A stretch of 60,310 nucleotides of DNA. Origin: an uncultured Actinomycetes bacterium (lineage in GTDB: Bacteria > Actinomycetota > Actinomycetes > Mycobacteriales > Mycobacteriaceae). Where the stretch lies: contig CAIRCP010000173.1 in NCBI GenBank assembly GCA_903877095.1, positions 1 through 60,310 of the forward strand. The letters run 5' to 3'. Positions 40,452 through 49,536 of the stretch are shown one piece after another. A model generated the notes under the pieces. That model saw only the letters and a program-made list of their open reading frames with translations. It made no database searches and was not told the DNA's origin. Each line of letters starts with the position of its first letter. The first letter of the stretch is position 1. A program made the position numbers and the translations under genes.

Positions 40452-43400
40452 CTATGTCGGCCGGAGTGGGGCTGGACTCCACCATCCGCTGCGGGTCGCG
40501 GTGCCCAGTTCCAGCTTGGCCGGTGCCGCGGCGGGGTAGTAGAGGACGAGTCGCTGCAGCGATCCCCAGTCCCGAAACCAGTCGTCTTTCAGATACGTCG
40601 GGACCGTCGTCGCACGGAACAGCAACTCGCTGATCCCCAGCGGTCCGCCGCCGATGTTGTCCATCACCGGCGAGTTGGCGTCGGTGCCGAACCGGTCGGG
40701 CAGGATCCGCCAGCGCGGCACTTCGGTGACGCCGTTGGCGTGCCCGAACGGCCGTTGGCAGGGGAACGCCAGGCCGACCAGCCAGTCCAGCAGGACTGGA
40801 TCGGTGGAGCCGACCACCTGCTGCAGCGTGCGCAGTTTGGGAATCCGCGGCCCGGTGACGGCGATCCAGTGCTGCGGGGCCAGGTCGTCGTCGACGGCGA
40901 CCACCCGGATCAGCGTCGCCTCGGCCGGAATGGCCTTCAGCGGGGCCCGCAGATTGCGCCAGGCCGGCACCGGGCCGACGTCGGCGAACCCCAGCGAACC
41001 GCCGACCTGGCCGGCCGCCGCCTCCTCGTCGGTGGCCCACTGCACGGTCACTTCGTCCTGGTCGAAGCGCCCGGCCGCCGAGATCACCACCAGCGGAGCC
41101 GCGTCGTCCCCGAGGCTGTCCCGGGCCGGCAGCCGGTACCAGGCCGATTTCAGTCGCGCCTGCTGCTGCGGGCCCGCTCGCCAACTGCCGAGCACCGCGG
41201 TGGTGGCCGGGTCCAATCCGTACGGCAGCGGGGTGCGCGAGCCGTTGACACCGGCGGCCGCTGTGGTGCCGTCGGTGGCGGAACCGGCTGCGGTGGTGCC
41301 GGAATCGGCGGCGCCGACGCCGATGAAGTTTCCGCTCGCGGGCGGTTCGATGAGGGTGGAGATGTCGGTCGGGACGCCGTTGGGGGAGAACCCTTCGGCG
41401 CTGACCGCGCCCAGTGCCTTTGCGGCCGGAACGTCGACCGGCGTCAGCATCCCAGCGTTCGGATCCGACTCGACCAGGACATCCTCGGCCAGTCCGCAGG
41501 TCTTTCCGGTCAGTGCCTGCAGATTGGACCGCCCGACCGACCAGGCGGGGTACTGACCGATCATGCCCAGCGTCAGCGAGGCGACCTCGAAGACCACCAG
41601 CAGCCACGCCATCAGGGCCAGGGGCGAGACGGCCAGCCGCGACCACCAGCGCCGGGGCGGGTTGGTATCGGCCCGTCCGGAGAAGTGGATCCAGGCTGCG
41701 ATGATCAGCGCCGCCACCGTCGTTCCGAGCAGGATGGTCGCGAAGCCCAGCTTGAACGCGGGCATCTGATTCGACCATGGCACACCGAAATTCGAGACGT
41801 ACCACCAGCCGTTGACGCTGGCGAACGCCCATGCGGTGATGAACAGCACCGCCGCGGCGAACACCCACCGGTTGCGTCGTGACCGCATCACCGCCGGTGC
41901 CACCGCGATCGCGGCCAGCGCGCCGACCGACCCGGCCAGACCCGCGAACACCCCGAAGTGGTGAGTCCACTTGGTGGGGGTGAACATGATCGCCACGAAC
42001 GAGATGACGGTGATTCCGACGATGCGACGGCTCGGCCCGGCCGCCGTGCCCGGGATGTGGCCGCGGCGCAGCATCGTCGCGATCGAAACCGCAAGGGCCA
42101 CAATCAAAGCCAGCATCGCGAAGCGGCGGGCGATAGAGCCGTCCGGGGTGGCCATCAGCAGCCGCTCGTAGCGGGTGTGCTCGTCGAACCAGCTCAGGCT
42201 CGGGCCTACGGCGCGCTTGAGCGCGTTGGCCTGAGCCACCCCGGCGAAGGTCTGGTCCCGGAACATCAGGATGATCGTCACCGTCGCCGCCGCCATGATC
42301 GGCGCCAGCAGGGGCAGCAGGCCGAATTGGCGTGAGCGCCGGTGCAGGATCGTGCGCAGCGGCCCGACGGCCACCAGCAGCGCGCCGATCGAGGCGATGC
42401 CGGTGGGTCCGGAGAACAGCGTGAGCGCGCCGACGATGCAGGCGATCGCGACCGGCAGCAGCCGACTGGTGGCCACCCCGCGTTCCACCGAGCACCAGGT
42501 CAGCAAGATGCCCAGCGCGATGATCGGTTCCGGGCGCAGGCCGTTGTTGAGCGGCAGCCACACCGCCAGGAACATGCCGGCGGCAGTCCACACGGCGGGG
42601 CTGCTGGCCTTGACCGGGCGACCCAACCGCGGGATGACCTCCCGGCTGATCAGCCACCAGCAGACGATCGCGATGAGCAGGGTCGGCAGCCGCATCCAGA
42701 TGCTGGCCGTGGTGACGTGTGCCCACATCGCCAGCAGGTCGTAGTACCAGCCGAACGGCGACTCCGGGGTACCGAACCAGCGGTAGTAGTTGGCCATGTA
42801 GCCGGCGTTCTCCGACACCCGCGCCATGGTGAGGATGTAGCCGTCGTCGGAGGTGTTGGCGCCGACGAAGTGCCACCACACCAGGACCGCGACCACCAGT
42901 CCGTCCAGCGCGCTCACCGACCACCAGCGGGCCGGCAGCAGGCGTCGATGTCGGGTGCCGTCAGAAGTGTCGAGGATGTGCAGGGCGATCAGCGCGGCGA
43001 CGGTGGCCAGCAGCCCGATCGCCATCGCCGCCGTCTTCAACGGCGTTGGCGCCAGGCTGTAGCGGCTGTCGATGGTGGCGTTGAAGGTCAGCCCGGGCGG
43101 GGCCGGGCCGGACAGGTCGGTGAAGACGCCGACGATCTGGGGGCGGAAGTCGTAGCCGCCGCGTTCGCCTTTCAGCGCCGCGCCGGGGTCGTCGGAATCC
43201 TTGCCTTTGGTGAGGCCGACGAACTCCCCGGTCACCTTGTCGGCGTGCGCGGTGAAGGTGAGCTTCTGGCAGGCCGGGCTGAGCACCTGACTCATCGGTG
43301 CCACCACTACCGGGGTGTTGCGCACCACGACGACGAGGTCGTTGTTGACGCGTTGAATCAACAAGCCGCGGTCGACGGCCTTCTCGGCCTGTTTGGGCAC

Positions 43401-43679
43401 CGTGGACAACAGGACCGTTTTGCCGGTATCCGGGCCGGTGGTGTCGGCGGTCAGCCCCGCGGCGACCCGGCACGGCACACTCAGCGACATCTCGGTCGGC
43501 ACGTAACCGATCAGCGGTGCGGTGACGCTGGCCAGGGTTCCGTTCTGCGGCCAGGCCAGTTGAGCGGTGGTCTGTTTGACCGGCAGGAAGGGCGTCAGGA
43601 TCGCCAGCGCGGTGCCGAGCAGGCCCACGACGAGCGCGACGAGCCGGGCGGTCCGATGGTTCGCCCGGGTCTGCGTCAC
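40452..43679 (-). CDS. embC: Arabinosyltransferase EmbC
   Basis: Extends the arabinan of lipoarabinomannan. In 1075 residues: FLPVKQTTAQLAWPQ, GT-C loop TSDDGYILTMARVSENAGYM, about 13 helices, and a C-terminal carbohydrate-binding domain ending TATRSGWWSPAPLRPT. First of the embCAB trio, as in M. tuberculosis. GTG 43679 is 8 bases downstream of TACGAT (43693-43688, minus strand), so it may have its own leaderless promoter in the 130-bp gap after aftA. Confidence 0.95.
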   Translation of the reverse strand: MTQTRANHRTARLVALVVGLLGTALAILTPFLPVKQTTAQLAWPQNGTLASVTAPLIGYVPTEMSLSVPCRVAAGLTADTTGPDTGKTVLLSTVPKQAEKAVDRGLLIQRVNNDLVVVVRNTPVVVAPMSQVLSPACQKLTFTAHADKVTGEFVGLTKGKDSDDPGAALKGERGGYDFRPQIVGVFTDLSGPAPPGLTFNATIDSRYSLAPTPLKTAAMAIGLLATVAALIALHILDTSDGTRHRRLLPARWWSVSALDGLVVAVLVWWHFVGANTSDDGYILTMARVSENAGYMANYYRWFGTPESPFGWYYDLLAMWAHVTTASIWMRLPTLLIAIVCWWLISREVIPRLGRPVKASSPAVWTAAGMFLAVWLPLNNGLRPEPIIALGILLTWCSVERGVATSRLLPVAIACIVGALTLFSGPTGIASIGALLVAVGPLRTILHRRSRQFGLLPLLAPIMAAATVTIILMFRDQTFAGVAQANALKRAVGPSLSWFDEHTRYERLLMATPDGSIARRFAMLALIVALAVSIATMLRRGHIPGTAAGPSRRIVGITVISFVAIMFTPTKWTHHFGVFAGLAGSVGALAAIAVAPAVMRSRRNRWVFAAAVLFITAWAFASVNGWWYVSNFGVPWSNQMPAFKLGFATILLGTTVAALIIAAWIHFSGRADTNPPRRWWSRLAVSPLALMAWLLVVFEVASLTLGMIGQYPAWSVGRSNLQALTGKTCGLAEDVLVESDPNAGMLTPVDVPAAKALGAVSAEGFSPNGVPTDISTLIEPPASGNFIGVGAADSGTTAAGSATDGTTAAAGVNGSRTPLPYGLDPATTAVLGSWRAGPQQQARLKSAWYRLPARDSLGDDAAPLVVISAAGRFDQDEVTVQWATDEEAAAGQVGGSLGFADVGPVPAWRNLRAPLKAIPAEATLIRVVAVDDDLAPQHWIAVTGPRIPKLRTLQQVVGSTDPVLLDWLVGLAFPCQRPFGHANGVTEVPRWRILPDRFGTDANSPVMDNIGGGPLGISELLFRATTVPTYLKDDWFRDWGSLQRLVLYYPAAAPAKLELGTATRSGWWSPAPLRPT

Positions 43680-43687
43680 GGGGGTAG

Positions 43688-43693
43688 ATCGTA
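43688..43693 (-). promoter_or_regulatory. Candidate -10 upstream of embC
   Basis: TACGAT on the minus strand ends 8 bases before the embC GTG. No clear -35 element. Confidence 0.3.
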
Positions 43694-43809
43694 ATTGCAG
43701 GTTCGCGACGAGCGTGCGGGATAGCGCCCTTCATTCAGGCTGCGTCCAGAGTGCGCAGTCGTCGCTAAACCGCGATCTGGGCGCAGCGCCGGTGCACTGG
43801 TTCCGATCC

Positions 43810-45714
43810 CTATCCCGACGGTTTCCGCACCGCCAGCACGAACGGCCCGATTTCCTTGACGCTGAAGTGCGGTCCGGCGAACAGGCCGGCGTCGAGGTCG
43901 ACGGTGTAGCGCCGCACGTTGGGCTGGTTGGGGTAGACGTCCTCGGCAAGCCGCAGCGTGTAGGTGTTGGTCGAACCCGCGGCCCCGCCCCGGCGCATCA
44001 GGAAGACGGTCGGCGGTTGCCACAGCAGCGCGTCGAGGGCTTTCGCGAACTCTCCCGCGCTCTTGATCGATCCCCACGACTCGATGGCGGCGGCGCGTTG
44101 GTCGAACTGAGCCAGCGGATTTGCGTAGTGCGACGTCAGCCCCTGGAACCCGAAATACGGGTAATACGACAGGAAGCTGTAGTCGGCCGTCATCACCACG
44201 GTCTGGTCGCGCGGCTTGCCGGTGAGTTCCCGGATGGCCTCGTCGACCTGCGGGTAGTACTTCTCCGAACCGGGGGGACGACGGTCGCCGCGCTGGCCGT
44301 TGCCGTCGGTGTCGGTGTAGGCCACGGTGATGTCGGGGCGCAGCACGTGCGGGATGTCCTGGCTGAACCCGATGGCGCCGATCAGCCCGACCGCCACCGC
44401 GGCCGGGATGATCCTGGGATTCCATCGCTGAGCTGCGGCCCGACTCACGTCGATGAATCCGAAAACGCCTGCGGCACTGAGCAATACCGTCAACGTCGGC
44501 TGCAGACGGAACGATAGCAGCGTGGTGCCCAGCAATGTGGTGAGCATGGACAGCAGCGACCAGGCGTACAGCGCGACGACGCCGATCGCGAGGGCTGCGG
44601 CGCGGGTCGACGTACGCAGACGCCAGGCCAGCCACACCGTGCCGAGCATGCACAGTGCACCCAGCAGGGAGAACTGCAGCATCGGGAAGTTCAGGACGGC
44701 GCCGTCCCCGGGCAGGTAGTGCTGCGCGACGCCAGCTTTGGACTTCGGGCTGTGCGCCGCGCGCAGCAGGTACGGCAGCCAGGTGACCGCGGCCAGCGCA
44801 GCCGCGATCACGGCGGCCAGCGCGACCCGCAGCAGCGGACCGACGCTGCGCCCGATGACGGCGGCGACCAGCGCCATGATCGCCACCGTGAAGGCCGTGT
44901 AGCCGAACAGCAGCGTGTACGACGTCGCGGCGAACCCCAGGAACACCCCGACCCCGGCGATCGCCGCCCACCCCGAATACCCTCGCCTACCCCCGCCGCG
45001 CAGCCCCGACCAGGCCAGCACCAGCACCGGCGGGATCAGCATGGTGATGACGGCGCTATAGGGCTCCGGTGAGCTGTAGGCCAGCGTGACGGCGGTGGTG
45101 GCCGCGGTGACCGCCAGCGCATACTCGAACCGGATCAGCTGCGACCACAGCACGAACGCCAGCGCCACGGCGATCGCGATCGACGTGATCGCCCACGGCT
45201 TGAACATCTCCCAGGCCGAAGTGCCGGTCAGCGCGGCGGCCCGCCCCCCGATCCAGAACCATGCCGGCGGGTAGAACGGCGGCATGCCCGCGTAGGTCAT
45301 GTCGCGCAGCACCGGGCTGTCGGTGAGCCGGGTGAGGTACTCGGTGCGGAACTGCTGGTCCACCGAGATTCCGAACAAGTAGAGCTTGGTGGCGCCCAGG
45401 GGCATGCCGAGCGTGACGACCGCGAAACCCGACAGCAGCGTCACTCCGCCCAGACGCGCCAACCACCGGTGCCCCCGCCGCCAGGCCCACCCCGCCGCCA
45501 CCAGCCCCAGCAGGCAGCCCACCTGACCGACCGTGGTCAAGGCGTGCAACTGATTCGACGACGGGAAGGCCGGCCACTCGACCCGCGAGATCGCCGTCAG
45601 CGCGACCACTGAGACGGCGACGGCGATAACGACGGCCGCGACCATCTGGCCGCCGGTGGCCACGGCGATACGCACGTGACTGGCCACCACCCGAGTCGCT
45701 TCGCTCCTGCCCAC
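43810..45714 (-). CDS. aftA: Arabinofuranosyltransferase AftA
   Basis: GT-C transferase that adds the first arabinose to the galactan backbone. 634 residues; conserved [75 protein letters not shown] and [15 protein letters not shown] match Rv3792. About eleven helices in the first two thirds and a periplasmic C-terminal domain. GTG 45714 is used. It follows dprE2 by 7 bases in the gtrA-like-dprE1-dprE2-aftA-emb run. Confidence 0.95.
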   Translation of the reverse strand: MGRSEATRVVASHVRIAVATGGQMVAAVVIAVAVSVVALTAISRVEWPAFPSSNQLHALTTVGQVGCLLGLVAAGWAWRRGHRWLARLGGVTLLSGFAVVTLGMPLGATKLYLFGISVDQQFRTEYLTRLTDSPVLRDMTYAGMPPFYPPAWFWIGGRAAALTGTSAWEMFKPWAITSIAIAVALAFVLWSQLIRFEYALAVTAATTAVTLAYSSPEPYSAVITMLIPPVLVLAWSGLRGGGRRGYSGWAAIAGVGVFLGFAATSYTLLFGYTAFTVAIMALVAAVIGRSVGPLLRVALAAVIAAALAAVTWLPYLLRAAHSPKSKAGVAQHYLPGDGAVLNFPMLQFSLLGALCMLGTVWLAWRLRTSTRAAALAIGVVALYAWSLLSMLTTLLGTTLLSFRLQPTLTVLLSAAGVFGFIDVSRAAAQRWNPRIIPAAVAVGLIGAIGFSQDIPHVLRPDITVAYTDTDGNGQRGDRRPPGSEKYYPQVDEAIRELTGKPRDQTVVMTADYSFLSYYPYFGFQGLTSHYANPLAQFDQRAAAIESWGSIKSAGEFAKALDALLWQPPTVFLMRRGGAAGSTNTYTLRLAEDVYPNQPNVRRYTVDLDAGLFAGPHFSVKEIGPFVLAVRKPSG

Positions 45715-45721
45715 CGGGCCC

Positions 45722-46486
45722 CTAGATCGGCAGCTTGCGGAAAATGGAGCGCGGGATGTGCCGCAGCACCATCATCACGTAGCGGAATGCGCCTGGCGCC
45801 CAGACCAATTCCTTGCCCTTGGCCGAGGCGGTCACGGCCAGCTCAGCGACATACTCCTTGTCGACGGTCAGCGGGGCCTCTTTCACGTGGGCGCTCATCC
45901 TGGTCCGCACCTGCCCCGGCCGGATCACCAGAACGTTGACTCCGTACTCCCGAAGCGCCTCACCCAGGCCGAGGTAGAAGCCGTCCAGGCCGGCCTTGGT
46001 GGAGCCGTAGACGAAGTTCGAGCGCCGCACCCGCTCCCCGGCCGCCGAACTCATCGCGATGATCCGGCCGTAACCCTGCTCGCGCATCTTCTCGCCGAGC
46101 AGCACGCCGACCGAAACCGCAGCGGTGTAGTTGATTTCAGCGATCTGCACGGCCTTGCGCTGATCCTGCCAGAGCTCCTCGGCGTCGCCGAGCAACCCGA
46201 ACGCGACGATCGCCACGTCGACATCGCCGTCGGAGAAGCACTCGTCGATCACCGCCGGATGGCTGGCGGTGTCCAGCGCGTCGAAGTCCACCAGTGTCAC
46301 CGACTTGGCGCCGGCCTTCGTCATCTGCGCGACGGCCGCCTCACGGCCGGGATCGTTCGGCAGGGCGGCCAGCACGATCCGCGCCGGCGCGTCACGCAGG
46401 TAGCGCTCACAGATCGCCAGACCGATCTCCGAGGTGCCGCCGAGCAGCAGGATGGTTTGGGGATTTCCCACGGCATCAAGCACCAT
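45722..46486 (-). CDS. dprE2: Decaprenylphosphoryl-2-keto-ribose reductase DprE2
   Basis: NADH-dependent short-chain dehydrogenase that completes epimerisation of decaprenyl-phosphoryl-ribose to arabinose with DprE1. The 254 residues show the Rossmann motif [14 protein letters not shown], catalytic Ser-Tyr-Lys segments [10 protein letters not shown] and YGSTKAG. The start ATG directly follows the dprE1 TAA with no gap, so the two subunit genes are coupled. Confidence 0.97.
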   Translation of the reverse strand: MVLDAVGNPQTILLLGGTSEIGLAICERYLRDAPARIVLAALPNDPGREAAVAQMTKAGAKSVTLVDFDALDTASHPAVIDECFSDGDVDVAIVAFGLLGDAEELWQDQRKAVQIAEINYTAAVSVGVLLGEKMREQGYGRIIAMSSAAGERVRRSNFVYGSTKAGLDGFYLGLGEALREYGVNVLVIRPGQVRTRMSAHVKEAPLTVDKEYVAELAVTASAKGKELVWAPGAFRYVMMVLRHIPRSIFRKLPI

Positions 46487-47872
46487 TTAGAGCAGCTCCA
46501 AACGTCGGGCCATGTCCGAGGCGAACACCGCGTTGGGGTCGACCCTGCGGCGCACGGCGATCCACTCGTCGATGCGCGGATACATGGCGTGGAAGGTCTC
46601 GGCGCTGGTGCGCGAGTCCTTGGCGGTATAGAGCCGGCCGCCGAACTGCAGCACCCGGCGGTCCAACTCGTTGACGAAATCGTTGAGGCCTGCCTTGATC
46701 GGGAAGTCCACGCAGACGTTCCAGCCCGGGATCGGAAAGCTCAGCGGCGCTTGGTTTCCCGGGCCGAACAGCTTGAACACGTTGAGGAACGTGTAATGCC
46801 CGGAGGCCTGAATGTCGACGATGATGGCCTTGAATTCCTCGACCGCCTCGGTGGGGACCACGAACTGGTATTGCAGGAATCCGGCCGGCCCGTAGGCACG
46901 GTTCCACTCCCCGAACATGTCGAGCGGGTGATAGAACTGCGTCAGGTTCTGGACCTTGTTGCGGTAGGTGCCGGACTTGCGGTACCACAACTCGCCGATC
47001 GGGCCGAAGGTGTACTTGTTGGCCAGCCCGTTGGGGAAGATGTCGGGGAACGTGAGCAGTTGCGGCGCATCGAATTTCAGCGGATTCTTCTGCAGCTTCT
47101 CCGGCAACTGATCCAGCCGGGCCAGCGAGCCGCGGGATATCGCGGCGCGGCCAAGCTTCGGCGGCGCGCTGATCGCGTCGAACCACGCGCTGGAGTAGGT
47201 GTAGTTCGCTTCGCTGCCGTCGCTGTGGATCGCGATGGTCTCATCGAGGCCGCGGGTCACGTCGCCGTCGGCGATGAAGTACGCCGTCTCCGTTGGCGTC
47301 ATCTCGATGGTGGCCCGCATGATGATCCCGGTCAGCCCGTTGCCGCCGACGGTCGCCCAGAACAGATCGGCATCCGGGCCGTCCGGGGTGATGGTGCGCA
47401 CCTGCCCGTCGGCGGTGAGCAGATCCATCGAGCGGACGTGATTGCCGAAGCTGCCGGCGCTGTGATGGTTCTTGCCGTGGATATCGCAGCCGATCGCGCC
47501 GCCGACGGTGACCTGGCGGGTGCCCGGCAGTACCGGGACCCACAGGCCGGCCGGCAGGGCGGCCTTCATCAACTGGTCCAGGCTCACCCCGCCGTCGACG
47601 TCGACCAGGCGTGTCGCGGCGTCGATGGAATGGATCTTGCGTAGCGCGGGCATGTCGATGACCAGCCCACCGCCGTTCTGCGCGTTGTCGCCGTAGGAGC
47701 GGCCAAGGCCCCGGGCGAGCACCCCGCGGTGCCGTCCCTGGGCGGCCTGCTCGGCAGCCCTGGTGACCGCCCGGATGATCTCCTCTGGGTCCGGGGTCGA
47801 GAGGACTTCGGCGACGCTGGGCGCGGTGCGTCCCCAGCCGGTCAGCCGCTGTTGGGTTCTGGTTGCGGACAT
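46487..47872 (-). CDS. dprE1: Decaprenylphosphoryl-ribose oxidase DprE1
   Basis: Periplasm-associated FAD oxidase, first half of the ribose-to-arabinose epimerase and target of benzothiazinones. 461 residues, the same length as the M. tuberculosis enzyme. FAD-domain motifs [16 protein letters not shown] and [14 protein letters not shown]; substrate domain with [17 protein letters not shown], where the benzothiazinone-reactive cysteine is residue 387. The sequence therefore predicts natural benzothiazinone sensitivity. ATG 47872 ([10 protein letters not shown]) agrees with orthologues; the open frame continues upstream but without homology. Confidence 0.97.
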   Translation of the reverse strand: MSATRTQQRLTGWGRTAPSVAEVLSTPDPEEIIRAVTRAAEQAAQGRHRGVLARGLGRSYGDNAQNGGGLVIDMPALRKIHSIDAATRLVDVDGGVSLDQLMKAALPAGLWVPVLPGTRQVTVGGAIGCDIHGKNHHSAGSFGNHVRSMDLLTADGQVRTITPDGPDADLFWATVGGNGLTGIIMRATIEMTPTETAYFIADGDVTRGLDETIAIHSDGSEANYTYSSAWFDAISAPPKLGRAAISRGSLARLDQLPEKLQKNPLKFDAPQLLTFPDIFPNGLANKYTFGPIGELWYRKSGTYRNKVQNLTQFYHPLDMFGEWNRAYGPAGFLQYQFVVPTEAVEEFKAIIVDIQASGHYTFLNVFKLFGPGNQAPLSFPIPGWNVCVDFPIKAGLNDFVNELDRRVLQFGGRLYTAKDSRTSAETFHAMYPRIDEWIAVRRRVDPNAVFASDMARRLELL

Positions 47873-47889
47873 CGTGACGAGGCTACCGG

Positions 47890-48303
47890 CTATGGGTGCC
47901 GGAAGATCCACACCCGCTGGACGATGAAGTTGATCACCGTCGCGGTGCCCTGCGCGCCGATGAACGCAATCAGCTTCGCCTGCCCGTTGCCCTCCAGCGC
48001 GTTGAACACGACGTGGAACAGACCGACCTGGACGACGAACGTCAGCGCGTAAAGCACCATCACCTTGATGAACCGGGATCTGCTCGGCGCTGCGCCGAAC
48101 GTCCAGCGGCGGTTGATCAAATAGGCCGTCAGGGTGCCCGCGACGAAGCTGAGCGCCTTGGCAAGGTCCACCTGAACCCCGAACGCCTCGCTGAGGATCT
48201 TCAGCAAGCCGAAGTCCACGATCGCCGAAAATCCGCCGGTGAGCACGAAGCGCAGCAGCTGAGTCTTCAGGCTCTGCAGCGGTGGAGGCGCAATTTCGGA
48301 CAT
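47890..48303 (-). CDS. GtrA-family membrane protein (Rv3789-like)
   Basis: Small four-helix membrane protein of the GtrA/DPMS family, 137 residues: [76 protein letters not shown]. Rv3789 was proposed to reorient decaprenyl-phosphoryl-arabinose or to act as an anchor protein for arabinan synthesis. ATG 48303 is chosen to match the family length. It is the first gene of the dprE1-dprE2-aftA-embCAB run, 17 bases before dprE1. Confidence 0.93.
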   Translation of the reverse strand: MSEIAPPPLQSLKTQLLRFVLTGGFSAIVDFGLLKILSEAFGVQVDLAKALSFVAGTLTAYLINRRWTFGAAPSRSRFIKVMVLYALTFVVQVGLFHVVFNALEGNGQAKLIAFIGAQGTATVINFIVQRVWIFRHP

Positions 48304-48343
48304 CGCGGGGAAGCTTACGGCCCCGGCCGTGCACGATAGACCG

Positions 48344-48967
48344 ATGCGGGATCTGCTGGATTCGTGGACTGCCTTGATCACTCGGCACAGCCGCGACGGC
48401 GAGGCTGTCGAGACCGGCCGCGCATTATTGGACTCCTGGGCCGAGCCGCAACGGCGGTATCATTCCCTCGCGCACCTGCGCGACGTTCTCACCGGCGTCG
48501 AGGAACTGGCCGACCTCGCCGACGACGCCGACGCCGTGCGGCTGGCCGCCTGGTACCACGACTGCGTCTACAACGGCCGACCCGACGACGAGGAACGCAG
48601 CGCTCAACGCGCCGAACAGGATCTGTCCCGCCTCGGCGTCACACCCCAGTTGGTCGACGAGGTGGCGCGGCTGGTGCGTACGACGGTCAGACACGATCCG
48701 GCCCCCGGCGACCACAACGCCGAGGTGCTTTCCGACGCCGACCTCGCCGCGTTGGCACTGCCCACGGAGGACTACCGGCGCAACACGGTGTCGATTCGCG
48801 CCGAGTACGCCCACATCCCCGACGACGTGTTCTGCAAGGGCCGCCGGCAGGTTCTCCTTGCGCTGCTGGAGGGACCGGGCGTGTTCCGCACCGAGCCGGG
48901 CCGGCAGCGCTGGGAGGCCGCAGCGCAGCGCAACCTGCGCGCCGAACTTGCCGACCTCACTGACTGA
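48344..48967 (+). CDS. HD-domain metal-dependent phosphohydrolase-like protein
   Basis: Cytosolic 207-residue protein of the COG4339 type (predicted metal-dependent HD superfamily). Metal-ligand motifs are [17 protein letters not shown] (HD pair) and a later [18 protein letters not shown] also fits. Divergent from the gtrA-like gene with a 40-bp gap. GTG 48329 is an alternative start. Followed by a hairpin terminator. Substrate unknown. Confidence 0.82.
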   Translation: MRDLLDSWTALITRHSRDGEAVETGRALLDSWAEPQRRYHSLAHLRDVLTGVEELADLADDADAVRLAAWYHDCVYNGRPDDEERSAQRAEQDLSRLGVTPQLVDEVARLVRTTVRHDPAPGDHNAEVLSDADLAALALPTEDYRRNTVSIRAEYAHIPDDVFCKGRRQVLLALLEGPGVFRTEPGRQRWEAAAQRNLRAELADLTD

Positions 48968-48977
48968 CGCAACAGCA

Positions 48978-48995
48978 AAGGGCCGTTCGGCCCTT
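48978..48995 (+). terminator. Hairpin terminator after the HD gene
   Basis: AAGGGCC-GTTC-GGCCCTT, 7-bp stem ten bases past the stop, followed by a mixed tail. Confidence 0.6.
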
Positions 48996-49028
48996 GCATG
49001 TCGGCGATGGGATGGCACGATGTGGCCC

Positions 49029-49463
49029 ATGGCGATCGAACAGGGCCCGATTTCGGTTCTCGACGACAGCGAGGCGTGGAACCTGCTGTCCAGCGTCGCG
49101 CTGGGCCGGCTGGTGACCTCGTTCGGCGGTCAGCTGGAGATATTCCCAGTCAACTTCGTCGTCGAGGACCGGTCGGTGTTGTTCCGCACCGCGGAGGGCA
49201 CCAAGTTGTTCACCACGGTGATGAACGACAGGGTGCTCTTCGAGGCCGACGATCACACCGCCGATGAGGGCTGGAGTGTGATCCTGCGCGGCACCGCCCG
49301 GATGCTCACCGGTGCCGACGAGATTCACCGGGCCGAGCAGTCCGGACTCATGCCGTGGGTTCCGACCGAGAAGCTTCGTTTCGTGCGGGTGACGCCGAGC
49401 GAGATCAGCGCCCGTCACTTCCGGTTCGGCGAAGCACACGATCAAGGCAACGTGCCGGGCTGA
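49029..49463 (+). CDS. FMN/F420-binding split-barrel (pyridoxamine 5'-phosphate oxidase-like) protein
   Basis: 144-residue split-barrel flavin-binding protein: LSSVALGRLVTSFGGQLEIFPVNFVVEDRSV, LFRTAEGTKL, SVILRGTARML and EKLRFVRVTPSEISARHF match the small PNPOx-like family common in mycobacteria, whose members bind FMN, F420 or heme. ATG 49020 is an alternative start. Its gene ends in a strong bidirectional terminator shared with the next gene. Specific substrate cannot be read. Confidence 0.85.
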   Translation: MAIEQGPISVLDDSEAWNLLSSVALGRLVTSFGGQLEIFPVNFVVEDRSVLFRTAEGTKLFTTVMNDRVLFEADDHTADEGWSVILRGTARMLTGADEIHRAEQSGLMPWVPTEKLRFVRVTPSEISARHFRFGEAHDQGNVPG

Positions 49464-49484
49464 AACCTGCAGCGGCACAGACGA

Positions 49485-49515
49485 AGGCGCCCGGGCCGCG
49501 ATGGCCCGGGCGCCT
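49485..49515. terminator. Strong bidirectional terminator
   Basis: Perfect 13-bp stem AGGCGCCCGGGCC / GGCCCGGGCGCCT around GCGAT, between the convergent split-barrel gene and the exported-protein gene at 49537. One arm with its flank is found again at 51405-51436. Confidence 0.85.
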
Positions 49516-49536
49516 GTCGTTTACGCGGTCAGACCG

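Noticed and set aside
37960-42924. 1654-codon frame on the minus strand across embA and embC
   Set aside because: Same strand but another frame of embA/embC; Arg/Gly/Pro-rich composition with no domain. A codon-bias shadow.
47873-48388. Upstream extension of the dprE1 frame
   Set aside because: It overlaps the gtrA-like gene in another frame, and dprE1 from ATG 47872 has exactly the expected 461 residues.
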